A DNA stretch of 7,302 bases from Firmicutes bacterium UBA1535 (GTDB lineage: Bacteria > Bacillota > Clostridia > Tissierellales > Sedimentibacteraceae), in NCBI GenBank assembly GCA_002323775.1, contig DCPV01000180.1, positions 1-7,302 on the forward strand. The letters run 5' to 3'. A program made the position numbers and the translations under genes. Shown here piece after piece: positions 1 through 5,090 of the stretch. The number at the start of each line of letters is the position of its first letter. Position 1 is the first letter of the stretch. The notes beneath the pieces are model-generated. The model did no database searches. It was not told where the DNA came from and saw only the letters and a program-made list of their open reading frames with translations.

Positions 1-43
1 TGTATCAAGGAATATGTATGAATCATACATATTCCTTGATACA
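1..43. repeat. 21-bp perfect inverted repeat at left edge (probable fold-back artefact)
   Basis: Bases 1-21 are the exact reverse complement of 23-43, with one unpaired base at 22. The right arm encodes conserved prenyltransferase sequence (HTYSLIH leading into the DDLPAMD motif), so it is the genuine copy. The left arm does not read as the family's sequence and begins exactly at the first base of the window. This is the usual look of a fold-back chimera or palindromic contig end. A natural hairpin is possible but less likely inside a conserved coding segment. Confidence 0.8.
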
Positions 44-686
44 CGACGATTTGCCGGCGATGGATGATGATGATTTCAGGAGAGGAAAGCCGTCTAATCA
101 TAAAAAATTCGGCGAAGCAATTGCCATACTTGCAGGTGATGGACTATTAAACATGGCTTTTGAGGTAATGCTAAGAGAAAGCTTAAAACTGGATGTAGAT
201 AAAGGTTTATTGCTTAAAGCAATAGATATAGTAGCCGAGTCATCAGGAACAAAAGGCATGATTGGCGGACAGGTTGTTGATATGTTCTGCGAAGAAAGCA
301 TTAAGGATGTATCCGATTTAGAATATCTTCACAGACATAAAACCGGAGCTATAATAAAGTCAAGTGCAATAGTTGGAGGACTTTTAGGAGGAGCTTCAGA
401 GGGGGAACTAAAGAGCATAGAAAAATTTGCAGATAATATAGGATTAGCCTTTCAAATACAAGATGATATATTAGACGTTGAAGGAAATGAGCAAAAACTT
501 GGCAAACCTATAGGAAGCGACAAAGACAACAACAAAAAGACTTACGTTTCGATGCTGGGTTTAAATGAATCAAAAAAATTACAAGAAAAATTGACAAACG
601 AAGCAATTCAAGCATTAAGTACATTTGGTGAAAAAGCAAATATGTTAATTGAATTGTGTAAATATCTATTAGTAAGAGAAAATTAA
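24..686 (+). CDS. ispA: Geranylgeranyl/farnesyl diphosphate synthase, 5'-truncated
   Basis: This is a cytoplasmic trans-prenyltransferase that condenses isopentenyl diphosphate with allylic diphosphates to give C15 or C20 chains for quinone, lipid-carrier and other isoprenoid synthesis. The first Asp-rich motif, DDLPAMD, starts at base 45 and is followed by RRGKP. GMIGGQVVDM lies in the middle, and the second Asp-rich motif (FQIQDDILDVEG, DDILD from base 462) is followed by LGKPIGSDKDNNKKTYV. All of these are hallmarks of the IspA group. About 220 residues remain. Family members are about 290-300 long with the first motif near residue 80, so roughly 70-75 N-terminal residues are missing. The ATG at 18 is not a real start: it lies in the inverted repeat at the window edge, and I trust homologous sequence only from base 24. 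The gene ends at a shared terminator and faces the convergent hydratase gene, so it belongs to a separate unit. IspA rather than a heptaprenyl-type synthase is favoured by the motifs; exact chain length is not certain. Confidence 0.93.
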   Translation, partial: HTYSLIHDDLPAMDDDDFRRGKPSNHKKFGEAIAILAGDGLLNMAFEVMLRESLKLDVDKGLLLKAIDIVAESSGTKGMIGGQVVDMFCEESIKDVSDLEYLHRHKTGAIIKSSAIVGGLLGGASEGELKSIEKFADNIGLAFQIQDDILDVEGNEQKLGKPIGSDKDNNKKTYVSMLGLNESKKLQEKLTNEAIQALSTFGEKANMLIELCKYLLVREN

Positions 687-690
687 AATA

Positions 691-776
691 AAAAAACGGT
701 TGTTGCGTCTATAGCCATCTTTACCTTCCTTGTAAAAATCAAGGTAAAGATGGCTAAGAAGCAGTAACCGTTTTTT
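691..776. terminator. Long bidirectional intrinsic terminator between convergent genes
   Basis: The outer arms 691-701 (A6 then CGGTT) and 766-776 (AACCG then T6) pair perfectly. The inner arms 712-727 and 741-756 form a perfect 16-bp stem. The stretches between them, 702-711 and 757-765, also pair mostly, with two G-U pairs, one mismatch and one bulge, so the whole is a nearly continuous stem of about 36 bp closed by a loop at 728-740. Each strand ends in a run of six T, so it can stop transcripts from ispA and from the minus-strand hydratase. The hydratase stop codon (775-777 on the complement) lies inside the T-run. Confidence 0.88.
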
Positions 777-1191
777 ACTTAGTAGGCATCAATTTAGCAA
801 ATCCCTTTATAACAACATCCCCGTTTTGGTTAGTAGCAATAGTCTCAAGGACAACACGATTTTTCTCAACATCAAGCTCAGTAACAGTAACTGTAGCTGT
901 GATGGTATCTTCAAGATAAACAGGCTTTGTGAACTTTAATTCTTGTCCTGCATATATTGCACCCTCTCCGGGAAGCTGAGTTCCTAAAACTGTAGAAAAC
1001 AAAGAAGCGACAAGCATACCATGTGCTATTCTATCCTTGAACAGAGTATTTTTTGCAAACTCCTTGTCAATGTGAACAGGATTAAAATCTCCAGTAATAC
1101 CTGCGAACATTTTTACATCAAAATCCGTTATTGTCTTTGAAAATGAAGCTGAATCTCCTATCTTCATTTCATGTACTGTTTTACCTTTCAT
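775..1191 (-). CDS. MaoC-family (R)-specific enoyl-CoA hydratase (PhaJ-like)
   Basis: This 138-residue protein is a single hot-dog fold domain of the size of PhaJ-type (R)-specific enoyl-CoA hydratases, which reversibly hydrate trans-2-enoyl-CoA to (R)-3-hydroxyacyl-CoA. The hydratase 2 motif is clear: G34-D35-F-N37-P38-V-H40-I-D42, with Asp35 and His40 as the expected catalytic pair. RIAHGMLVASLFS at residues 54-66 matches the conserved helix that follows. There is no signal peptide, so it should be cytosolic. The start at 1191 fits the family N-terminus and has AAAGGTG seven bases upstream when measured from AAAGG. It is transcribed away from the thiolase operon across a 565-nt control region. 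Its stereochemistry matches the FabG/PhaB-type reductase on the other side, so a joint crotonyl-CoA/(R)-3-hydroxybutyryl-CoA step is likely. A MaoC-like dehydratase acting on other acyl-CoAs cannot be excluded. Confidence 0.9.
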   Translation of the reverse strand: MKGKTVHEMKIGDSASFSKTITDFDVKMFAGITGDFNPVHIDKEFAKNTLFKDRIAHGMLVASLFSTVLGTQLPGEGAIYAGQELKFTKPVYLEDTITATVTVTELDVEKNRVVLETIATNQNGDVVIKGFAKLMPTK

Positions 1192-1252
1192 CTTTACACC
1201 TTTACCTTTCTTTTAATAAATATTATTATTTTGGATATAATATTTTTTATAT

Positions 1253-1261
1253 TTTATACCA
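1253..1261 (-). promoter_or_regulatory. Candidate extended -10 promoter for the hydratase gene
   Basis: Read on the minus strand, TGGTATAAA is an extended -10 element (TG-N-TATAAA). It would give a leader of roughly 55 nt before the hydratase start at 1191. No good -35 box is visible 17 bases upstream. It competes with the more distant minus-strand promoter at 1501-1529, and both may be used. In DNA this A/T-rich, chance matches are common. Confidence 0.35.
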
Positions 1262-1470
1262 TGCTTTAGACTTGTTGAAACATTGTTAATATCTCACACA
1301 ACATATTCAGAAATTCATGCAAACTATTTATATTTAGTACTTTTAAAAAAGAATTTATAATTATATATTAATATTATATTCTAAAATTTATCTTTTAACA
1401 AGACCTAAATTGAATATTATTAATGTGTTTACTGAGTTTAACAATTGCATTTTTATGCAAAAACTTTATA

Positions 1471-1503
1471 AATATAAAACACGAATCAGTATTCATGTTT
1501 ATG
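1471..1503. repeat. Operator-containing repeat, copy A
   Basis: This segment aligns with copy B (1653-1684) at 27 of 33 positions with one gap. Both begin AATATAAAA, continue with GAATCA-NN-ATTCAT and end TTATG. Within copy A, the arms 1477-1486 and 1491-1500 are complementary at 9 of 10 positions around the centre CAGT. It sits where the start site of the minus-strand promoter 1501-1529 would fall, and just downstream of a possible plus-strand TTGCAT/TATAAA promoter (1445-1472). A dimeric repressor, for example TetR-type, is a reasonable guess for the binder; none is encoded in the window. Confidence 0.6.
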
Positions 1504-1529
1504 TTAATATTTTATCATAAAAAAGTCAA
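1501..1529 (-). promoter_or_regulatory. Candidate minus-strand promoter toward the hydratase
   Basis: On the minus strand, TTGACT (1529-1524) is followed after 17 bases by TAACAT (1506-1501). Transcription would start near 1494, inside operator copy A, and would give a leader of about 300 nt before the hydratase. The -35 box is good (five of six) and the -10 is moderate (four of six). The long leader is the weak point. Confidence 0.4.
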
Positions 1530-1622
1530 GAAATTTATTATAATAAAAATTTTTTAAATTATCAAAATATTGAAATTATAAATAATATATGAACAGAAAA
1601 ACTAAAAATTTTAAAATAGCTA

Positions 1623-1651
1623 TTGACAAAAATTTTATTTTGATGTATCTT
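1623..1651 (+). promoter_or_regulatory. Probable sigma-A promoter for the thiolase gene
   Basis: A perfect -35 box TTGACA (1623-1628) is followed after 17 bases by TATCTT (1646-1651, four of six matches to TATAAT). Transcription would begin near 1658, placing operator copy B immediately downstream, a position suited to repression. The leader to the thiolase start would be about 100 nt. Confidence 0.65.
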
Positions 1652-1652
1652 G

Positions 1653-1684
1653 AATATAAAAGATGAATCACCATTCATATTATG
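1653..1684. repeat. Operator-containing repeat, copy B
   Basis: This is the second copy of the element at 1471-1503. Its core is a perfect 6-4-6 palindrome, ATGAAT (1663-1668), CACC, ATTCAT (1673-1678). It overlaps the predicted start site and early leader of the thiolase promoter. The half-site TGAAT/ATTCA recalls fatty-acid-type TetR operators, but the spacing is shorter than the Bacillus FadR box, so the regulator is not identified. Confidence 0.65.
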
Positions 1685-1756
1685 CTTTCATATGTATATC
1701 CATAGAGTGAAAAAATCTTTAGTTTATCATAAACATTGGAAAGGAATGTGAGTTAT

Positions 1757-2965
1757 ATGAAAAAAGTATATGTAGTAGGAGCAAAAAGAACAGCTGTAGG
1801 TGCTTTTTTAGGAGCGTTGAAAAATACACAAGCTTCTGATATGGGTGCTGTAGTTGTAAAAGCTTTATTAGATGAAACAAATTTAAAACCTGAGCAGGTT
1901 GATGAGTTAATCTGCGGAAACATATTGAGTGCAGGCTTAGGACAGGGAGTAGGAAGACAAATAGCTGTAAAAAGTTCTATACCTGTTGAGAAATGTGCAT
2001 ACAGCTTAAATATGCTTTGCGGAAGCGGCATGAAGGCTGTCATGAACGGAGTTACAAGCATTCAAAACGGAGATAATGATATTATAGTAGCTGGTGGAGT
2101 TGAAAATATGAGCGCTGCACCTATGTTATTACCTAAAGAAGTAAGAACTGGAACTAAAATGGGAAACTTTAATGTTGTTGACCATATGATATATGATGCT
2201 TTGACAGATGCTTTTGACGGTATACATATGGGAGTAACCGCTGAAAATATTGCAACAAAGTATGGAATAACAAGAGAAGAACAAGATAACTTTGCTTACA
2301 ATTCACAGCAAAAAGCTATTAAAGCAATAGATAATGGTCTATTCAAGGAAGAAATAGTGCCAATTGAAGTAAAATTAGGAAAAGAAAACATTATGTTTGA
2401 ACAAGATGAATATCCTAATCGTACTACGAATTTAGAAAAACTTGCTAAATTAAGACCAGCCTTTGCAAAAGATGGTACTGTTACTGCCGGTAATGCTTCC
2501 GGAATAAATGACGGAGCTTCATTTGTACTATTAGCAAGTGAAGAAGCTGTAAAGAAATACAACTTAAAACCAATAGCTGAGATTATTGGAACAGGTCAAG
2601 GCGGAGTTGATCCAAAAGTTATGGGATTAGGACCTACACCAGCTATAAGAGAAGCCTTAAAAAAAGCTGAGCTTAAACTTTCAGATATAGAGCTAGTTGA
2701 GTTAAACGAAGCATTCGCAGCTCAAAGCCTTGGAGTAATTAAAGAGCTTGTGGAAGAACATAAAATAGATAAAGAAGAATTTATGAGTAAAACAAACGTA
2801 AACGGCGGTGCAATAGCACTTGGACACCCAGTTGGAGCAAGCGGAAACCGTATCATAGTAACACTTCTTCATGAAATGAAAAGAAGAAAGCAAAAATACG
2901 GACTTGCGTCACTCTGCATCGGTGGAGGAATGGGAACAGCTGTTATCGTAAAAATGTGTGATTAA
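1757..2965 (+). CDS. thl: Acetyl-CoA C-acetyltransferase (thiolase)
   Basis: This 402-residue cytosolic thiolase interconverts two acetyl-CoA with acetoacetyl-CoA plus CoA. The nucleophilic Cys88 lies in LNMLCGSGMKAV, His357 in NVNGGAIALGHPVGASG and the second active-site Cys387 in SLCIGGGMGTA. The motif VELNEAFAAQ is at about 314-323. The family is usually 390-400 residues, and a loop of about eight extra residues just before NVNGG explains the slight excess. I chose the ATG at 1757 because AAGGA lies 11 bases upstream and the protein then begins MKKVYVVGAKRTAVG, as thiolases do. An upstream in-frame TTG at 1736 would add seven unlikely residues. It is the first plus-strand gene after the divergent control region, driven by the promoter at 1623-1651. 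Partners downstream suggest the C4 biosynthetic or fermentative role, though the reaction is reversible and acyl-chain preference cannot be read from sequence. Confidence 0.95.
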   Translation: MKKVYVVGAKRTAVGAFLGALKNTQASDMGAVVVKALLDETNLKPEQVDELICGNILSAGLGQGVGRQIAVKSSIPVEKCAYSLNMLCGSGMKAVMNGVTSIQNGDNDIIVAGGVENMSAAPMLLPKEVRTGTKMGNFNVVDHMIYDALTDAFDGIHMGVTAENIATKYGITREEQDNFAYNSQQKAIKAIDNGLFKEEIVPIEVKLGKENIMFEQDEYPNRTTNLEKLAKLRPAFAKDGTVTAGNASGINDGASFVLLASEEAVKKYNLKPIAEIIGTGQGGVDPKVMGLGPTPAIREALKKAELKLSDIELVELNEAFAAQSLGVIKELVEEHKIDKEEFMSKTNVNGGAIALGHPVGASGNRIIVTLLHEMKRRKQKYGLASLCIGGGMGTAVIVKMCD

Positions 2966-3006
2966 TACTACCTCCAAATTATAGGTATTAAATATTGTAA
3001 AGCTCG

Positions 3007-3039
3007 TAGCCGAAGCTAAAGCCAGCTATTATTTATAGC
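3007..3039. repeat. Two small hairpins downstream of the thiolase gene
   Basis: TAGC-CGAA-GCTA (3007-3018) and GCTAT-TATTT-ATAGC (3025-3039) are adjacent short inverted repeats in the thiolase 3' region. With the larger hairpin that follows they make the 3' leader-like stretch highly structured. They may be part of a transcript end or a degraded repeat; neither carries a T-tract. Confidence 0.4.
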
Positions 3040-3048
3040 AAAGCTCCA

Positions 3049-3095
3049 TAAAATCAAATAAAAATCTGCAAACTAAGGATTTTTATTTGATTTTA
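3049..3095. terminator. Perfect 18-bp A/T-rich hairpin after the thiolase gene
   Basis: Arms 3049-3066 and 3078-3095 are exact reverse complements around an 11-base loop. The stem is almost all A/T and the T-runs are inside it; the bases after the stem (GATGGCTC) are not a T-tract, so it is not a textbook intrinsic terminator. It could still act as a weak or partial terminator, or protect the thiolase mRNA 3' end and so uncouple thiolase from downstream expression. Confidence 0.5.
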
Positions 3096-3160
3096 GATGG
3101 CTCAAGCATTACATAAAATGAACGGATAAAAAATATAAAAAATGGAAAATATTTAAGAAA

Positions 3161-3178
3161 TCGTTAAACAATTAACTA
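3161..3178. promoter_or_regulatory. Rex-like operator in front of the reductase gene
   Basis: The palindrome GTTAA-ACAA-TTAAC (3163-3176) lies in an 18-base stretch matching 12 of 14 fixed positions of the clostridial Rex consensus TTGTTAA-N4-TTAACAA. Rex is an NADH/NAD+-sensing repressor of fermentation genes in Firmicutes. The site overlaps the -35/spacer of the candidate promoter for the reductase, which would suit repression. The regional A/T content makes chance similarity possible. Confidence 0.5.
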
Positions 3179-3191
3179 TATAATATATAAT
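3164..3191 (+). promoter_or_regulatory. Candidate internal promoter for the reductase gene
   Basis: TTAAAC (3164-3169), 16 bases, then a perfect TATAAT (3186-3191); an overlapping TATAAT lies at 3179-3184. The start would fall near 3198, about 30 nt before the reductase start codon. The -35 box is weak (three of six). The 262-nt gap and the hairpin upstream make a separate promoter likely for the downstream four-gene unit. Confidence 0.45.
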
Positions 3192-3227
3192 ATTACCATA
3201 AAAAAAATAGAAAGGATTATGATTAAA

Positions 3228-3947
3228 ATGAGATTAAATGGAAAAGTTGCAATTATTACAGGAGCTGCAAGAGGCTTAGGCGGAGAAATGGCTCAGCTCT
3301 TTGCTAAAGAAGGGGCAAAGGTTATAGCTGGGGATATGATGGATTTAACTTATGATGTTCCAAACGTTGAGCATTTTAAGTTAAACGTTACAGACACTAA
3401 AAATTGTGAAGAATTGTTTAACTACGCTGTAGAGAAATACGGCAAAATAGATATCCTTGTAAATAACGCCGGCATCACAAGAGATACTTTGACTAAAAAG
3501 ATGACTGATGAACAATGGGATGTAGTTTTAGATGTAAATTTAAAAGGAGTTTTCAACTTAACAAGATTAGTAGGACCTCATATGCAAGCTAATGGCGGCG
3601 GAAGCATAATAAGCACATCAAGCGTTGTTGGAGTATTTGGAAACATAGGTCAAGCAAACTATGCTGCTACAAAAGCAGGTATCATAGGCTTAACAAAAAC
3701 ATGGGCAAAAGAGTTCGCTATGAAAGGTGGAAATGTTCGTGTTAACTGTATAGCACCGGGCTACACAATGACAGACATACTAAAAACTGTACCACAAGAC
3801 TTACTTGATAAATTTGCAACTATGACTATGCTTGGAAGACTTGGTCAACCTATAGAAATTGCAAATGCAGCATTGTTCCTAGCAAGCGATGAATCAAGCT
3901 ATGTAACAGGACAGACTTTACAAGTTGACGGTGGAATGAGATTATAA
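3228..3947 (+). CDS. SDR-family 3-oxoacyl-CoA/ACP reductase (FabG/PhaB-like)
   Basis: This classical short-chain dehydrogenase/reductase of 239 residues would reduce a 3-oxoacyl thioester to the (R)-3-hydroxyacyl thioester in the cytosol; acetoacetyl-CoA is the expected substrate from its place after a thiolase. The Rossmann motif TGAARGLG is at 11-18 and NNAG at 79-82. The catalytic set is Asn104, Ser132, Tyr145 and Lys149 (YAATK), and the C-terminus [10 protein letters not shown] is FabG-like. Asp36 sits at the end of the second beta strand (KVIAGD), a position where an acidic residue usually favours NADH over NADPH. I chose the ATG at 3228 because AAAGGA lies 11 bases upstream, the same spacing as in the thiolase and hydrolase genes; the ATG at 3219 would be only two or three bases from it. 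A role in ordinary fatty-acid synthesis is possible but not supported, as no other fab genes are nearby. Confidence 0.9.
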   Translation: MRLNGKVAIITGAARGLGGEMAQLFAKEGAKVIAGDMMDLTYDVPNVEHFKLNVTDTKNCEELFNYAVEKYGKIDILVNNAGITRDTLTKKMTDEQWDVVLDVNLKGVFNLTRLVGPHMQANGGGSIISTSSVVGVFGNIGQANYAATKAGIIGLTKTWAKEFAMKGGNVRVNCIAPGYTMTDILKTVPQDLLDKFATMTMLGRLGQPIEIANAALFLASDESSYVTGQTLQVDGGMRL

Positions 3948-3967
3948 GAAACAAAAGTAACATTAAA

Positions 3968-4002
3968 CATTCATCAAAGGCTAAGAAAGCCTTTGATGAA
4001 TG
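3968..4002. promoter_or_regulatory. Perfect 14-bp hairpin in the reductase-KAS gap
   Basis: Arms 3968-3981 and 3989-4002 (CATTCATCAAAGGC and its complement) enclose a seven-base loop. No T-tract follows, so it is unlikely to be an efficient terminator. It ends 10 bases before the GGAGG of the next gene. It could be an mRNA processing or stabilising element, or modulate translation of the next gene. It covers the in-frame TTG and ATG at 3993-3998, which I reject as starts. Confidence 0.6.
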
Positions 4003-4025
4003 GTATATACACGGAGGAATGCAAG

Positions 4026-5060
4026 ATGAAAGGAATAAATGTTGGTATAGTTGGAACAGGCATTTATATTCCGAATAATTATATGACTGCGAAAGAGATA
4101 GCTGATGCAACTAATGGAGTATGGTCAGAAGATGCGGTTAGAAATAAGCTCGGAATAAACAAAAAGTCTGTGCCTAGCGATAATCCATCTGATGGAACGC
4201 AGGAAATGGGTGCATTAGCAGCACTTGATTGTATAAAAAACACTGGCGTAGATCCAAAAGATATAGATTTAATACTTTGCATAGGGGAAGAATGGAAAGA
4301 ATATCCATTAACAACTTCGGCATTGTACATTCAAGACAAAATAGGAGCAGTAAATGCTTGGGGTATAGATGTTCAAAATAGATGCTGTACATGTGTCAGT
4401 GCTATGAAAATGGCAAAGGATATGATGATGGCAGATGATGATATCAATACTGTGATGATAGCCGGAGGATATAGAAACGGAGATTTTGTTGATTATACCG
4501 ATAAGGATATGTCAATGATGTTTAACCTAAGTGCCGGTGGCGGAGCGATTATATTAAAGAAAAATTATAATAAAAATCTTTTGCTTGGCTCTCACATTAT
4601 ATCTGATGGTTCTTTATCAAGAACAGCAGGAGTAGAAATAGGCGGAACAGCAAATCCGCTTAATAAGGAAAATTTAGCAGAAGGCATGAAATCTTTGCGT
4701 TTGCTGGACGCTGAAAGAATGAAGAAAAGACTTAATGAAGTTTCAGCAGCAAATTGGAATTTATGTATAGCAAAATCATTGGAAAAATCTGGGTTAAAAA
4801 AAGAAGACTTAGACTATCTCGCTATCCTTCATATTAAAAAATCAGGTCATCTTGGGATGTTATCTGATTGGGGCTTGACTGAAGAACAGACAATTTACCT
4901 TGAGGACTATGGTCATATGGGACAAATAGATCAAATATTATCGTTGCACTTAGCACTTGAGCAAGGAAAGGTAAAGGATGGAAGCGTTTTGTGTATGCTT
5001 GCAGCCGGTATAGGATATGTATGGGCAGCAAATATCATTAAATGGGGAGATTGTCAATAA
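4026..5060 (+). CDS. Divergent KAS III-like (FabH-like) condensing enzyme or acyltransferase
   Basis: This 344-residue protein has the thiolase-like fold of 3-oxoacyl-ACP synthase III. The N-terminus reads VGIVGTGIYIPNNYMTAKEI, as in FabH. The nucleophile region is IDVQNRCCTCVSAM; Cys120 aligns with the FabH active Cys, but is followed by Cys121 and Cys123 in place of the usual ACAGF. The first catalytic His is probably His269 (LAILHIKKSGH, aligned with FabH PHQAN). Where FabH has HGNTSAAS, this protein has YGHMGQIDQ, so His297 replaces the conserved Asn. The C-terminus (GSVLCMLAAGIGYVWAANIIKW) matches the family's glycine-rich end. It may therefore transfer or cleave acyl groups rather than do the normal decarboxylating condensation. 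The start at 4026 has GGAGG eight bases upstream. It is 78 nt after the reductase and 30 nt before the CoA-transferase gene, suggesting a CoA-thioester substrate. Family assignment is firm; the reaction is unknown. Confidence 0.85.
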   Translation: MKGINVGIVGTGIYIPNNYMTAKEIADATNGVWSEDAVRNKLGINKKSVPSDNPSDGTQEMGALAALDCIKNTGVDPKDIDLILCIGEEWKEYPLTTSALYIQDKIGAVNAWGIDVQNRCCTCVSAMKMAKDMMMADDDINTVMIAGGYRNGDFVDYTDKDMSMMFNLSAGGGAIILKKNYNKNLLLGSHIISDGSLSRTAGVEIGGTANPLNKENLAEGMKSLRLLDAERMKKRLNEVSAANWNLCIAKSLEKSGLKKEDLDYLAILHIKKSGHLGMLSDWGLTEEQTIYLEDYGHMGQIDQILSLHLALEQGKVKDGSVLCMLAAGIGYVWAANIIKWGDCQ

Positions 5061-5090
5061 TGTCAGCGTTTTTACAATGGAGGTGAAAGT

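Larger units (their letters stand above)
1192..1756. other. Divergent A/T-rich control region without genes
   Basis: No convincing coding sequence is present in 565 bases between the divergent hydratase and thiolase genes; open frames are short and lack ribosome binding sites. The region holds candidate promoters in both directions, two copies of a GAATCA-NN-ATTCAT palindrome, a TTGCAT-TTTT-ATGCAA palindrome at 1445-1460, and two copies of TTTATCATAAA (1511-1521 and 1723-1733). The second copy lies within a small inverted repeat (1722-1734) just before the thiolase ribosome binding site. I see no tRNA, no recognisable riboswitch and no mobile element. Confidence 0.75.

Noticed and set aside
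18..23. ATG at 18 as the start of the prenyltransferase
   Set aside because: It lies in the left-edge inverted repeat, has no supported ribosome binding site, and would leave out about 75 residues that the family needs.
1283..1301. Rex site near the hydratase start (TTGTTAA half-site)
   Set aside because: Only the left half matches; the right half agrees at three or four of seven positions.
1736..1756. In-frame TTG at 1736 as thiolase start
   Set aside because: The added residues do not resemble thiolase N-termini, and AAGGA at 1741-1745 lies inside this extension and serves the ATG at 1757.
1753..2893. Several minus-strand open frames inside the thiolase gene
   Set aside because: They are antisense shadows of a conserved gene with no ribosome binding sites or family motifs.
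3219..3227. ATG at 3219 as reductase start
   Set aside because: AAAGGA ends only two bases before it; the ATG at 3228 has better spacing and gives the normal FabG-type N-terminus. The difference is only three residues, so this is not certain.
3993..4025. TTG at 3993 (or ATG at 3996) as start of the KAS III-like gene
   Set aside because: They lie within a strong hairpin arm, lack an upstream ribosome binding site, and precede GGAGG at 4013-4017, which serves ATG 4026.
3850..4110. Minus-strand open frame across the reductase-KAS gap
   Set aside because: It overlaps two well-supported genes antisense, has no recognisable domain, and contains the hairpin arms.
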